Source: CAZQDP01 sp964592375
GTDB taxonomy: Bacteria; Bacillota; Clostridia; RUG12999
DNA length: 19,490 bases
Direction of reading: 5' to 3'
Assembly: GCA_964592375.1 (NCBI GenBank)
Contig: CAZQDP010000045.1
Location: forward strand, 1-19,490
Made by a program: the position numbers and the translations under genes. Below, one piece after another: positions 1 through 6,707 of this stretch. Under the pieces are notes generated by a model. It made no database searches and had not been told where the DNA came from. It was given only the letters and a program-made list of their open reading frames with translations. How positions within the stretch are numbered: the stretch's first letter is position 1; the number at the start of each line of letters is the position of its first letter.

Positions 1-72
1 ACAGGATAAAGTCAATTCATAATTTCCTATTTTGATAATATTATTATAAATATAAAAACTATGGTAATTTTA

Positions 73-129
73 TCAATATTTGGGAACTCCGATAGTTGCA
101 ATATGTTTTTGCGCTTGCCGTTTGCGCAT
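73..129 (-). other. Possible 18-codon leader or gene stub downstream of GH32
   Basis: Bases 1-210 hold no recognisable gene. On the minus strand, downstream of the GH32 stop, there is a GGAGAG motif, then ATG and 18 codons (MRKRQAQKHIATIGVPKY) ending in TGA. The motif spacing would allow translation, but the peptide is short and I recognise no family. It could be the start of a decayed downstream gene or chance. An AATATCAC word (130-137) sits at its start, the same 8-mer that dominates the arrays at 1.4-1.6 and 2.1-2.25 kb. Confidence 0.15.
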
Positions 130-210
130 AATATCACCGGCTCTCCAATTAAAGCATCATAAAAAGTCTACCTATGCTTTTACTTTGCATGTTATAACAC
201 AAACAAAATT

Positions 211-1287
211 TTATTTGGCGAACCAATAAGAAAAAGAAGATGTGCCTCCATTAATAAACACTTCTATTGTTTTTGTATCCCTTAAAATTTCAACCGAATT
301 TATCATTCCAATATATTCGAGAGGTTTCTCTGAATGAATAAGAACTTTATTGTCCTCAATTATTACCAGTTCATCGGTTTTTTTCAATAAAGAAACAACT
401 TCATCCACAGGATAATTGTACAAAACATTGTCTTTTAGCTTTAATTCTCTTGGTATAGTCAGCGCACCGGCATAGTCAACACCGCTATCAAGCTCTTTAC
501 CCCAATTATAAAGCCAACCAATCATAATCCTGCGATGCTTATTGTCTATAAAAGTCTGTGGAGCATAGAACTGTGGGCCTGCTTCTGGGGTTTGGAATGA
601 TTTTGGAGTAAATCTTTCATTGGAAAAATCGCCAATAACAAACTGTGTTGAATAAGTATCTACACCCATTTTTGAAAACAATAGAATATACTTATCGCCA
701 AGTGGAAAAAAATCCGGACATTCTAAGACTGCACCATATTTGTCAGACTGAAACAAAACCCCCACATATTCCCAGCTCAATAAGTTAAGAGATTTGTATA
801 AAAGAATCTTTCCAATACCTGATTTGCCAGAACCAACGACCATATAAAAAATGTCATTGATTTTTATTACCTTTGGATCTCTAAAATCAGCACTGCCATC
901 TTCGGGGAAATGTGAAATAACTGGATTGTTTATATATTTTTTAAAATGCATTCCATCATCGCTGATTGCTACCGACTGTGTTTGACCAAGCTCATTTGAA
1001 ACAGAAGTGTAGAACAAATATAGCTTACCATCTTTTTCTATTGCACTTCCCGAGTAACAACCTCCACTATTCTCATATGGCTTATCCGGAAATAGGGCTA
1101 TGGGCAACTCTTCCCAATGTAATAGGTCGTTGCTTACTGCATGACCCCAGTGCATTTGCCCCCATTTAGGAGAGAAGGGATAATGTTGAAAAAATGCATG
1201 ATATTGTCCATTAAAATAAACCAACCCATTTGGGTCGTTAATCCATCCTTTTTGTGGTTCAAAATGATATTCAAGTCTTTTTGGCAT
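211..1287 (-). CDS. Glycoside hydrolase family 32 (beta-fructosidase / sucrose-6-phosphate hydrolase type), shortened C-terminus
   Basis: This enzyme is expected to cleave terminal beta-D-fructofuranosyl residues from sucrose, sucrose-6-phosphate or fructans. The GH32 five-bladed propeller signatures are present: WINDPNG near the N-terminus (nucleophile D18), FRDPK (transition-state stabiliser D137) and ECPD (acid/base E189). There is no signal peptide, so it is probably cytoplasmic. I chose the ATG at 1287 because GGAGGG lies 7 nt upstream; the frame is open further back but only through an upstream gene stub. The product is about 358 aa, whereas family members usually reach 450-500 aa. After the IPREL motif at the end of the propeller only about 75 residues remain, although the last-strand motif IEVFINGG is kept. 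This suggests an in-frame loss within the beta-sandwich domain. No sugar transporter or regulator is adjacent. Sucrose versus fructan specificity cannot be read. Confidence 0.9.
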   Translation of the reverse strand: MPKRLEYHFEPQKGWINDPNGLVYFNGQYHAFFQHYPFSPKWGQMHWGHAVSNDLLHWEELPIALFPDKPYENSGGCYSGSAIEKDGKLYLFYTSVSNELGQTQSVAISDDGMHFKKYINNPVISHFPEDGSADFRDPKVIKINDIFYMVVGSGKSGIGKILLYKSLNLLSWEYVGVLFQSDKYGAVLECPDFFPLGDKYILLFSKMGVDTYSTQFVIGDFSNERFTPKSFQTPEAGPQFYAPQTFIDNKHRRIMIGWLYNWGKELDSGVDYAGALTIPRELKLKDNVLYNYPVDEVVSLLKKTDELVIIEDNKVLIHSEKPLEYIGMINSVEILRDTKTIEVFINGGTSSFSYWFAK

Positions 1288-1302
1288 GTTGAAACCCTCC
1301 AA

Positions 1303-1393
1303 ATTACCTTTATGAATATTGGCACCAACGGAAGTTCCGCTACAAATAAACCGATTTGTAATAACAGTTTTTTTATTTCTTAATATGGAAAAA
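1303..1393 (-). pseudogene. Remnant of a four-helix-bundle (S23/IVP-like) gene fused in frame to GH32
   Basis: The minus strand reads ITNRFICSGTSVGANIHKGN directly before the GH32 ribosome binding site, in the GH32 reading frame. It matches the start of the neighbouring gene at 1710-2072 (MTNQLIRSGTSIGANIHEAN) and the SGTSIGANI signature of the 23S rRNA intervening-sequence / four-helix-bundle family. Only about 20-25 codons remain. The original start region is missing and the rest of the protein is replaced by GH32. A 12-base word, TAAGAAATAAAA, is shared with the intact copy just upstream. No plausible ATG opens this stub, so it is most likely untranslated leader today. Confidence 0.75.
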
Positions 1394-1408
1394 TGATGTC
1401 TTTTACAA
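1380..1408 (-). promoter_or_regulatory. Candidate promoter of GH32 derived from the inserted element
   Basis: On the minus strand TTGTAA (1403-1408) and TATTAA (1380-1385) are separated by 17 nt. Both boxes match consensus at 4 of 6 positions. The pair sits at the same place relative to its AGTGATATT array as the much better promoter of the second copy (2088-2116). It could drive GH32, whose frame begins about 90 nt downstream. Confidence 0.4.
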
Positions 1409-1410
1409 GT

Positions 1411-1593
1411 TTTTTAGTGATGTCCGTACTTTGCACGAGTGATATTATACGTTATCGCTCATCATGATATTTTGCAATGAATTGCAAAGTGATATAATAT
1501 TTGCCTTTTCACTGCCCAAAGGGTAATAATGCCGATGGAGCAGATATCACTCCCCAACGATAATGATCACTTGCCGAAGAGCATGTATCATTG
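1411..1593. repeat. AGTGATATT / AATATCACT array, copy A
   Basis: The plus strand carries AGTGATGT (1416), AGTGATATT (1438), ATGATATT (1464) and AGTGATATAATATTTGC (1488). These are followed by opposite-orientation versions: AGATATCACT (1542), AATGATCACTTGC (1562) and ATGTATCATTG (1583). The arrangement is roughly nested, so it could fold as a long imperfect hairpin or present a set of protein sites. It is more degenerate than copy B. The block sits between a terminator hairpin and the four-helix-bundle stub. Confidence 0.75.
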
Positions 1594-1621
1594 AAAAAAG
1601 CCCGTTCCAAAAAACGAGCTT
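1594..1621 (-). terminator. Intrinsic terminator at the outer edge of array A
   Basis: On the minus strand AAGCTCGTT and AACGGGCTT (1613-1621 and 1598-1606) form a stem with one mismatch, followed directly by a run of six T. It lies about 90 nt downstream of the four-helix-bundle gene that ends at 1710, so it may terminate that gene. The 1622-1709 stretch between them shows nothing else. Confidence 0.65.
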
Positions 1622-1709
1622 ATTGATTGGTCGTTGTAATTACATCCGTTGTTATAAAAATAAGTCAAATTATCAATAAAAAACAAGAACATATCGCAAC
1701 TTAAACTTT

Positions 1710-2072
1710 TCATCTCTTATTCTCCTTTGCGGTTTTCACAGATGAGATTGAAAGTCTGCGAATTGCACCGCATTTTCGCTGTATATTCTTATATGCTTCT
1801 TCGTTTATGTATTTTGTTTCAAATAATAATTCAAGCCAATACTCTGTTTCAAAGCATTCTTTTAGAGCTATTTCAAGCTTTGAGATAAAATCGTTTTTGC
1901 CTTGTGCGTAATTAGCCTCGTGAATATTAGCACCAATCGATGTACCACTGCGGATGAGTTGATTTGTCATTATGCTCTCTTTGCGTGCTTGTTTTATTTC
2001 TTAGCATAAGAATATAATTTCTTTTGCAAATTCTTTTGATTTTTCTCTTAAAATACTTTTCCCCATTTCCAT
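1710..2072 (-). pseudogene. Four-helix-bundle protein (23S rRNA IVP / S23 type) with an in-frame stop
   Basis: The family forms small pentameric four-helix bundles. Related proteins are encoded in 23S rRNA intervening sequences and serve as Avd accessory factors of diversity-generating retroelements, but the cellular role of this type is unknown. The full frame starts at ATG 2072 or 2066 (MEMGKSILREKSKEFAKEI) and continues through the signature SGTSIGANIHEA to the C-terminus ISSVKTAKENKR, about 120 codons, the normal family length. A TAA interrupts it at about codon 24, where a lysine (AAA) codon would fit. The downstream part could still be made as an 86-aa protein from ATG 1970, but the ribosome binding site there is weak and helix 1 would be lost. 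No reverse transcriptase or rRNA gene is nearby. A consensus promoter sits directly upstream. Confidence 0.8.
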
Positions 2073-2087
2073 GACCTACTTTGGAAC

Positions 2088-2116
2088 ATTATAATATAAA
2101 GTTTTACGACTTTCAA
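2088..2116 (-). promoter_or_regulatory. Sigma-A promoter of the four-helix-bundle gene
   Basis: TTGAAA (2111-2116, minus strand) and TATAAT (2088-2093) are separated by exactly 17 nt. The initiation region falls about 10-15 nt before the start codon at 2072, giving a short leader. The promoter lies between the gene and the array, so array-binding factors or array folding could influence it. Confidence 0.8.
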
Positions 2117-2120
2117 GTTT

Positions 2121-2266
2121 TTAGTGATATTCATGCAAGCACGAGTGATATTGAAAACATCGTTTCCAGTGATATTATATTTGCTCTATTGTCTGCAGAC
2201 AATATCACTCACCATAGGTTAATATCACTACGAAAGTAATATCGCTTGCCTCAATGCAAATATAGT
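2121..2266. repeat. AGTGATATT / AATATCACT array, copy B
   Basis: Three direct copies of AGTGATATT (2123, 2144, 2168) are followed by two inverted copies AATATCACT (2201, 2221) and a variant AATATCGCT (2238). The set is symmetric around a central palindrome GTCTGCAGAC (2191-2200). Pairing first-sixth, second-fifth and third-fourth gives three nested 9-bp stems. The spacers differ from copy A while the 9-mers are kept, which suggests selection on the words themselves. Confidence 0.85.
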
Positions 2267-2267
2267 T

Positions 2268-2297
2268 GAAAACCGCCGACAAAAGTCGACGGTTTTC
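2268..2297 (-). terminator. Terminator of the tRNA cluster
   Basis: Directly after the CCA of tRNA-Lys, GAAAACCGTCGAC and GTCGGCGGTTTTC pair with one mismatch around a TTTT loop, ending in a short T run. It also abuts the outer edge of array B. Its stem sequence is unrelated to the terminator next to array A. Confidence 0.75.
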
Positions 2298-2373
2298 TGG
2301 TGAGCCATCCGCGATTCGAACGCGGGACACCCTGCTTAAAAGGCAGGTGCTCTGCCGACTGAGCTAATGGCCC
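2298..2373 (-). tRNA. tRNA-Lys (anticodon TTT)
   Basis: A cloverleaf is readable on the minus strand. The acceptor GGGCCAT pairs with ATGGCTC, the anticodon arm CTGCC/GGCAG encloses a loop with TTT, the T arm contains GTTCGAATC, and the 3' CCA is encoded. It is 76 nt and the last gene of the five-tRNA cluster. Confidence 0.97.
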
Positions 2374-2378
2374 ATGTA

Positions 2379-2454
2379 TGGCTGGGATGGATGGATTCGA
2401 ACCATCGGAATGCAGGAGTCAAAGTCCTGTGCCTTACCACTTGGCTACATCCCA
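2379..2454 (-). tRNA. tRNA-Gln (anticodon TTG)
   Basis: The acceptor TGGGATG pairs with CATCCCA; U1-A72 is typical of tRNA-Gln. The anticodon arm AGGAC/GTCCT-like region encloses TTG, GGTTCGAATCC forms the T arm and CCA is encoded. Length 76 nt. The gap to the neighbouring tRNA-Lys is 5 nt. Confidence 0.97.
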
Positions 2455-2471
2455 ACACTGTAAGGGGATTA

Positions 2472-2549
2472 TGGGGTGGATAATCGGGTTCGAACCGACG
2501 ACCCCCAGAGCCACATTCTGGTGCTCTAACCAACTGAGCTATACCCACC
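2472..2549 (-). tRNA. tRNA-His (anticodon GTG)
   Basis: The 5' GGTGGGTATAGCTCAG and the 3' ATCCACC plus CCA form the acceptor, including the extra 5' G (G-1) expected of tRNA-His. The anticodon loop holds GTG between CCAGA and TCTGG. Length 78 nt with encoded CCA. Confidence 0.97.
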
Positions 2550-2589
2550 ATAATTTAAAGGCAATACACAATCCATCATCAAAAATATG

Positions 2590-2666
<77 letters not shown>

Positions 2667-2673
2667 ATAATCT

Positions 2674-2747
2674 TGGAGCGGGTGATGGGAATCGAACCCA
2701 CGCGATCAGCTTGGAAGGCTGAAGTTCTGCCACTGAACTACACCCGC
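2674..2747 (-). tRNA. tRNA-Gly (anticodon TCC)
   Basis: The acceptor GCGGGTG pairs with CACCCGC, the anticodon stem TCAGC/GCTGA encloses TCC, GGTTCGATTCC is the T arm and CCA is encoded. Length 74 nt. It is the first gene transcribed from the cluster promoter. Confidence 0.97.
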
Positions 2748-2773
2748 ACACAAAAAATAGCTGACGATAAAGT

Positions 2774-2802
2774 ATTATAGCAGTCCCAGAGATATTTGTC
2801 AA
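2774..2802 (-). promoter_or_regulatory. Consensus promoter of the tRNA cluster
   Basis: A perfect TTGACA (2797-2802, minus strand) and a perfect TATAAT (2774-2779) stand 17 nt apart, about 27 nt upstream of tRNA-Gly. This is the strongest promoter in the window, as expected for stable RNA. The rest of 2803-2925 is AT-rich without other visible features. Confidence 0.93.
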
Positions 2803-2925
2803 TACATTTTTTTGCAAAAAAGCGTTATTTCCGGTTATCTCGCTACTTTTTTCATATAAATATCATTTTTTGACCATAAAAAAGCAAATTTACTGTTCAT
2901 CCTGCCAAATGCATGCAAAATTATT

Positions 2926-3861
2926 CTATCTATCCTCCCTAAAATAAGGAAGGCTCAGACTGCCGGGGGCTGCATTTTTCCGACTTTTTCCCATGGAGAT
3001 AATGACCAAAGCGGCAATGGTTGCGATGTAGGGAGCCATATTAATAATATATTGAGAGATGGGCAAATTATATTTTTGCAGATACAATCCCAAAATATCC
3101 ATCACGCCGAAAAAGATAACCGCAGGAATAGCCTTATAGGGACTCCAGCCGGCTACGATGACGAGGGCCACCGCAATCCAGCCTCTGCCTGCCGTCACAT
3201 TGTCTTGCCAGGTGGGTATGCGAACCATGGACAAATATGCACCACCAAGACCACAAAGCATTCCGCCCATCATAATATTCACATATTTATATAAATTAAT
3301 GCTAATGCCGGAGGCATCCGCACTGGCCGGATTTTCACCCACCGCACGCAAATTGAGCCCAAACTTCGTTTTACCGATATAAATACCTGCTAAAATGGAC
3401 ACCAAAATAGCACCATATACAAAAAAATTATGTTCAAATAATGCCGGCCCAATATACGGAATATCCGCCAAGAGAGGAATTTTCACCGGTCGAAACCAAG
3501 AGGTCACACTAACCGGTAGCCTGGTGCCGATAAGCCGCGTACCCACAAATCCGGAAAGTCCGACTCCCAGCGTAGTGAGTGCAAGCCCGGTCACGACCTG
3601 ATTGGCACGCAGTGTAACGGTAAGTACAGCAAAAAGCAAAGACCCAAGCATGCCAGCTCCGGCCGCTGCCAAAAGGCCCAGCAGAGGGTTTCCGGTCGCA
3701 TATGAGACCAAAAATCCCATCATGGCGCCCATCGTCATAAGCCCCTCCACGCCAAGGTTTAAATTGCCTGCTTTTTCTGTGAGGATTTCTCCCACCACAG
3801 CCAAAAGCAACGGTGTCCCCGCCTCTATGGCCGCTGTGAGCAGCAGGAATAACTCCGCCAT
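2926..3861 (-). CDS. ABC transporter permease, nucleoside/simple-sugar type (YufQ/NupQ-like)
   Basis: This is a polytopic inner-membrane permease of the BPD_transp_2 class, which imports nucleosides or simple sugars with a BmpA-type lipoprotein, an ATPase with two ATP-binding domains and a second permease. The 311 residues show repeated hydrophobic segments, the N-terminal TPLLLAVVGEILTEKAGNLNLGVEG block typical of the short NupQ/YufQ-like subunit, and an EAA-like cytoplasmic loop (LRAVGENPASADASGI, around residue 175). The ATG at 3861 has GGATGA at suitable spacing. It lies 58 nt after the ComM-like gene and may be co-transcribed. No partner ATPase, binding protein or second permease occurs next to it in this window. 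Nucleoside specificity is inferred from family resemblance only. Confidence 0.85.
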   Translation of the reverse strand: MAELFLLLTAAIEAGTPLLLAVVGEILTEKAGNLNLGVEGLMTMGAMMGFLVSYATGNPLLGLLAAAGAGMLGSLLFAVLTVTLRANQVVTGLALTTLGVGLSGFVGTRLIGTRLPVSVTSWFRPVKIPLLADIPYIGPALFEHNFFVYGAILVSILAGIYIGKTKFGLNLRAVGENPASADASGISINLYKYVNIMMGGMLCGLGGAYLSMVRIPTWQDNVTAGRGWIAVALVIVAGWSPYKAIPAVIFFGVMDILGLYLQKYNLPISQYIINMAPYIATIAALVIISMGKSRKNAAPGSLSLPYFREDR

Positions 3862-3919
3862 GTATACTCATCCTTTCGATTGTGCTATCTTTTTCCATTC
3901 GGGCAGACTGCCTTGCATT

Positions 3920-5446
3920 TTACCAATATTTCCTGTCTAGGCTTCGGTATTGTATGGCTTCGGCCAAATGCTCTACAGCAATATTTTCGGCTTCCTCTAA
4001 GTCCGCAATGGTTCTTGCCACTTTAATAATTCTGGAATACGCTCTTGCCGATAACCCTAATTTATCAAAGGCGGCCTTGATGAGCGCCTTTTCATTTTCG
4101 CCAAGCCTGCAGTATTTTGCAATCTGCTGTGCCTTGAGCTGAGAATTGGAATATATACCGATATCCTGATATCGCATAAGCTGAATTTTTCTTGCTTTAT
4201 TGACCCGCAAGCGGATTACCTCGGAACTCTCCGGCTGTTCCTGCCCAGAGAGCTGGGAATATTCCACTGGTGGCACCTCGATGTGCATATCCATTCGATC
4301 TAGCAAGGGGCCACTGATTTTACTCAAATACTTTTGAACCTGCGACATACTGCAGGTGCATCCTCTTTTAGGATCTCCCAAATAGCCGCATTTGCAGGGA
4401 TTCATCGCTGAAACCAGCATAAAATTGCAGGGATAGGTAACACTTGCCTGCACTCTGGATATGGTGATACTGCCTTCTTCCAAGGGTTGGCGCAAAATTT
4501 CCAGCGCATCTTTTTTAAACTCCGGCAGTTCATCTAAAAAAAGTACCCCATTATGCGCAAGACTTACTTCCCCCGGCCTTGGCATCTTGCCGCCTCCGGT
4601 CAGACTGATGGTGGATACCGTATGGTGCGGTGCACGAAAAGGTCTGTTGGTAATCAGTGGCGTGTTGTCCGGCAGTATTCCTGCCGTGGAGTGAATTTTT
4701 GTAACCTCCAGTGCTTCTTCAAAGGAAAGCTCCGGTAGGATGGAGGGAAGTCGCTGGGCAAGCATTGTTTTTCCTGAGCCCGGCGTACCGATCATAATAC
4801 AATTGTGCCCCCCTGCCGCCGCAATCTCGAGGGCCCTTTTGGCATTGGTTTGCCCTTTAACATCTGCAAAATCCAGTGCATGCTCGGGCTTTGCACTAAA
4901 AATCGCCTCCACATCCACATGGCAAGGCGTGATGGGCGAAGTTCCGGTTAAATGTGCGATAACACTATGTAAATCCTTGGCGCCGTAAACATCAATCCCT
5001 CTGACAATGGCTGCCTCCTCTTCATTGCAAAGAGGCAAAATCAGCTTTGTAAACCCTGCTTGCCTCGCCGCGATGACCATGGGCAAAATGCCATAGACCT
5101 CTCGCAGTTCGCCGCCTAGGGAAAGCTCTCCCAAAAAAGCATAGTCATCAATCTGCGCTTCCATTTGCCCGGAGGCAATGAGCACCGCCATGGCAATGGG
5201 CAGATCGAAGCCAGGTCCTTCTTTTTTAATATTACCGGGTGCCAAATTAATGGTTACCCTTCTGAGGGGAAAATCAAAGCCACAATTGATAATGGCAGAT
5301 CGAACCCTTTCCTTGGATTCCTTTACAGCCGTATCCGGCAGGCCGACAATATCAAAAGACGGTAGCCCCAGCGCAACATCGCCCTCTGCCTGTATCATAT
5401 ATCCATCTATCCCCTGCAATCCGCAGGAATTCACCTGGGACAACAT
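3920..5446 (-). CDS. ComM/YifB family Mg-chelatase-like AAA+ ATPase
   Basis: ComM-type proteins are hexameric helicases that promote branch migration during natural transformation; YifB homologues are widespread in bacteria that are not known to be competent. The 508-aa protein has the N-terminal ChlI/Lon-protease-like domain (about residues 1-180, with LGLPSFDIVGLPDTAVKES). The AAA+ core follows, with Walker A GTPGSGKT (K226) and Walker B FLDEL (D305, E306). A cysteine cluster (CKCGYLGDPKRGCTC) comes after Walker B, and a C-terminal Mg-chelatase domain contains the usual SARAYSRIIKVARTIADLE segment. The start has AGGAGG upstream. It is 39 nt downstream of the S41 protease gene, consistent with an operon. 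No other competence or recombination gene is near. Confidence 0.95.
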   Translation of the reverse strand: MLSQVNSCGLQGIDGYMIQAEGDVALGLPSFDIVGLPDTAVKESKERVRSAIINCGFDFPLRRVTINLAPGNIKKEGPGFDLPIAMAVLIASGQMEAQIDDYAFLGELSLGGELREVYGILPMVIAARQAGFTKLILPLCNEEEAAIVRGIDVYGAKDLHSVIAHLTGTSPITPCHVDVEAIFSAKPEHALDFADVKGQTNAKRALEIAAAGGHNCIMIGTPGSGKTMLAQRLPSILPELSFEEALEVTKIHSTAGILPDNTPLITNRPFRAPHHTVSTISLTGGGKMPRPGEVSLAHNGVLFLDELPEFKKDALEILRQPLEEGSITISRVQASVTYPCNFMLVSAMNPCKCGYLGDPKRGCTCSMSQVQKYLSKISGPLLDRMDMHIEVPPVEYSQLSGQEQPESSEVIRLRVNKARKIQLMRYQDIGIYSNSQLKAQQIAKYCRLGENEKALIKAAFDKLGLSARAYSRIIKVARTIADLEEAENIAVEHLAEAIQYRSLDRKYW

Positions 5447-5485
5447 CCACCCTGCCTCCTTTGCTTCTGCTATTGGAAGTGCATT

Positions 5486-6679
5486 TTACTGCTGACTAAT
5501 CGCATCTATTGCCGCACTTAGTTGCACATCCTTGCTTTGTTCTATACTGCCAATATTGGTGTCCTTCAGTGACTCCGGCAAATCGATTGCAATATCGGGC
5601 GAAATGCCCACACCATGGATGCACTCTCCCAATGGGGAAAGCCATCTGCTGGTAGTCATATATAGTGCACTGCTTCCGTTTTCATCTGCCGAAATGGGCA
5701 GTACGCTTTGTACGACTCCTTTGCCATAGCTCTTCGTACCCACAATGGTTGCCTTATGATAATCCTTCATGGCGGCGGCCAGTACCTCGGAAGCTGACGC
5801 ACTGCCTTCATTCATTAAAATAGCAATGGGTATATCCAGACTGCTTTCATCTGAATAAAAATTATCCTTTTTCCCATCCTTATATTCAAAGGAAACCAAA
5901 AGACCCTTTGGAAGCAGCATATCTGCGATGTTTTTACACGCATCAAATACGCCGCCCGGATTGTTGCGAAGATCAATGACAAGTCGTGACATTCCCGTGC
6001 TCTTTAGCGCCTCTAGTGCAGTTTTAAACTCTTCATCGGTGCCATTGTCAAACTTCGTAAGTCGAATATAGCCAACGCCGTTTTCCAGCATTTTGTATTT
6101 TACGGTTTTGATTACAATTTTTTGCCGCTTCAGCACAAGCTCCGTGTCCTGTGCAACGCCGCTCTTGCGGATGAGTAGCACAATATCCTGCCCAATTTCC
6201 TGCACACTGCCTCTCATCAGCTTGATTGCCTCGGGGTAATTCTCCATGGATACCGCAATGCCGTTCACCTTCAGAATTTTATCTCCCGTGCCGATACCGG
6301 CCACAGCGGCCGGTGTGTCTTCAATGGGCGCTATGACTGTAATTAAATTATCCTTCGAATCGATGGACACCTCCACACCAATTCCGGTATACTCGCCGTC
6401 AAAACCTCCGATTAGCTCGGAAAAACTTTCTTCATTTAAATAATAGCTGTAATCATCTTCTAATGCACTCATCATGCCCGAAATGGCCGCATCACGAATT
6501 GTTTTTTCATCTACTTCTTTGTAAAATGATTGTGCAATCAACTGCTCCGCGCGCGATATGCTGCCACCGCCAGTCCCAAGTACATACGGAAGTACATATC
6601 CACAGACAACCGCAGTAATTCCTGCGCTGAGCACTGCTGTAATCACCATAGCGGCAATAATTTTTTTATTTTTAAACAT
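5486..6679 (-). CDS. S41 family C-terminal processing peptidase (CtpA/CtpB type)
   Basis: Tail-specific protease anchored outside the membrane. In Clostridia and Bacilli such enzymes process envelope or sporulation signalling proteins. The 397-aa protein has one N-terminal membrane segment (about residues 8-34) and a PDZ domain (about 95-175, including GEYTGIGVEV and GDKILKVNG). The S41 catalytic core carries Ser in GSASASE (S295) and Lys in SYGKG (K320), with the Ser-Lys spacing of 25 residues seen in E. coli Prc. The ATG at 6679 has AAAGGA upstream. It follows purA by 28 nt. It lacks a C-terminal peptidoglycan-binding domain. Its substrate cannot be deduced here. Confidence 0.94.
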   Translation of the reverse strand: MFKNKKIIAAMVITAVLSAGITAVVCGYVLPYVLGTGGGSISRAEQLIAQSFYKEVDEKTIRDAAISGMMSALEDDYSYYLNEESFSELIGGFDGEYTGIGVEVSIDSKDNLITVIAPIEDTPAAVAGIGTGDKILKVNGIAVSMENYPEAIKLMRGSVQEIGQDIVLLIRKSGVAQDTELVLKRQKIVIKTVKYKMLENGVGYIRLTKFDNGTDEEFKTALEALKSTGMSRLVIDLRNNPGGVFDACKNIADMLLPKGLLVSFEYKDGKKDNFYSDESSLDIPIAILMNEGSASASEVLAAAMKDYHKATIVGTKSYGKGVVQSVLPISADENGSSALYMTTSRWLSPLGECIHGVGISPDIAIDLPESLKDTNIGSIEQSKDVQLSAAIDAISQQ

Positions 6680-6707
6680 GTAAATTCATTCCTTTTGCTA
6701 CCTTCAT

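Larger units (their letters stand above)
1710..2266 (-). mobile_element. Putative small mobile unit: array, promoter and four-helix-bundle gene (copy B)
   Basis: The same ordered parts occur twice within 1 kb on the same strand: terminator hairpin, AGTGATATT array, promoter, four-helix-bundle gene. Copy B is complete apart from the nonsense codon; copy A is truncated. Shared text outside the 9-mers (for example AAGTTTTT.AGTGAT and GCACGAGTGATATT) shows common descent. No transposase is present, so mobility would have to be supplied in trans. The downstream boundary is not visible, and target duplications were not found by eye. Confidence 0.5.

Noticed and set aside
124..142. A third AATATCAC word downstream of GH32, taken as another array
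   Set aside because: There is only one 8-mer, without partner words, hairpin edge or four-helix-bundle text. Chance in AT-rich DNA is sufficient.
2121..2266. CRISPR array
   Set aside because: The repeated unit is only 9 bp, half of the copies are inverted, the spacers are 8-24 nt, and no cas gene is present.
1710..2300. Diversity-generating retroelement with Avd-like protein
   Set aside because: No reverse transcriptase, template repeat or variable repeat is visible, and the reads around the gene are explained by the array and tRNA cluster.
3509..3898. Overlapping frame on the permease gene strand
   Set aside because: It is a shadow of the permease reading frame, with a composition unlike a real protein, and lacks a ribosome binding site.
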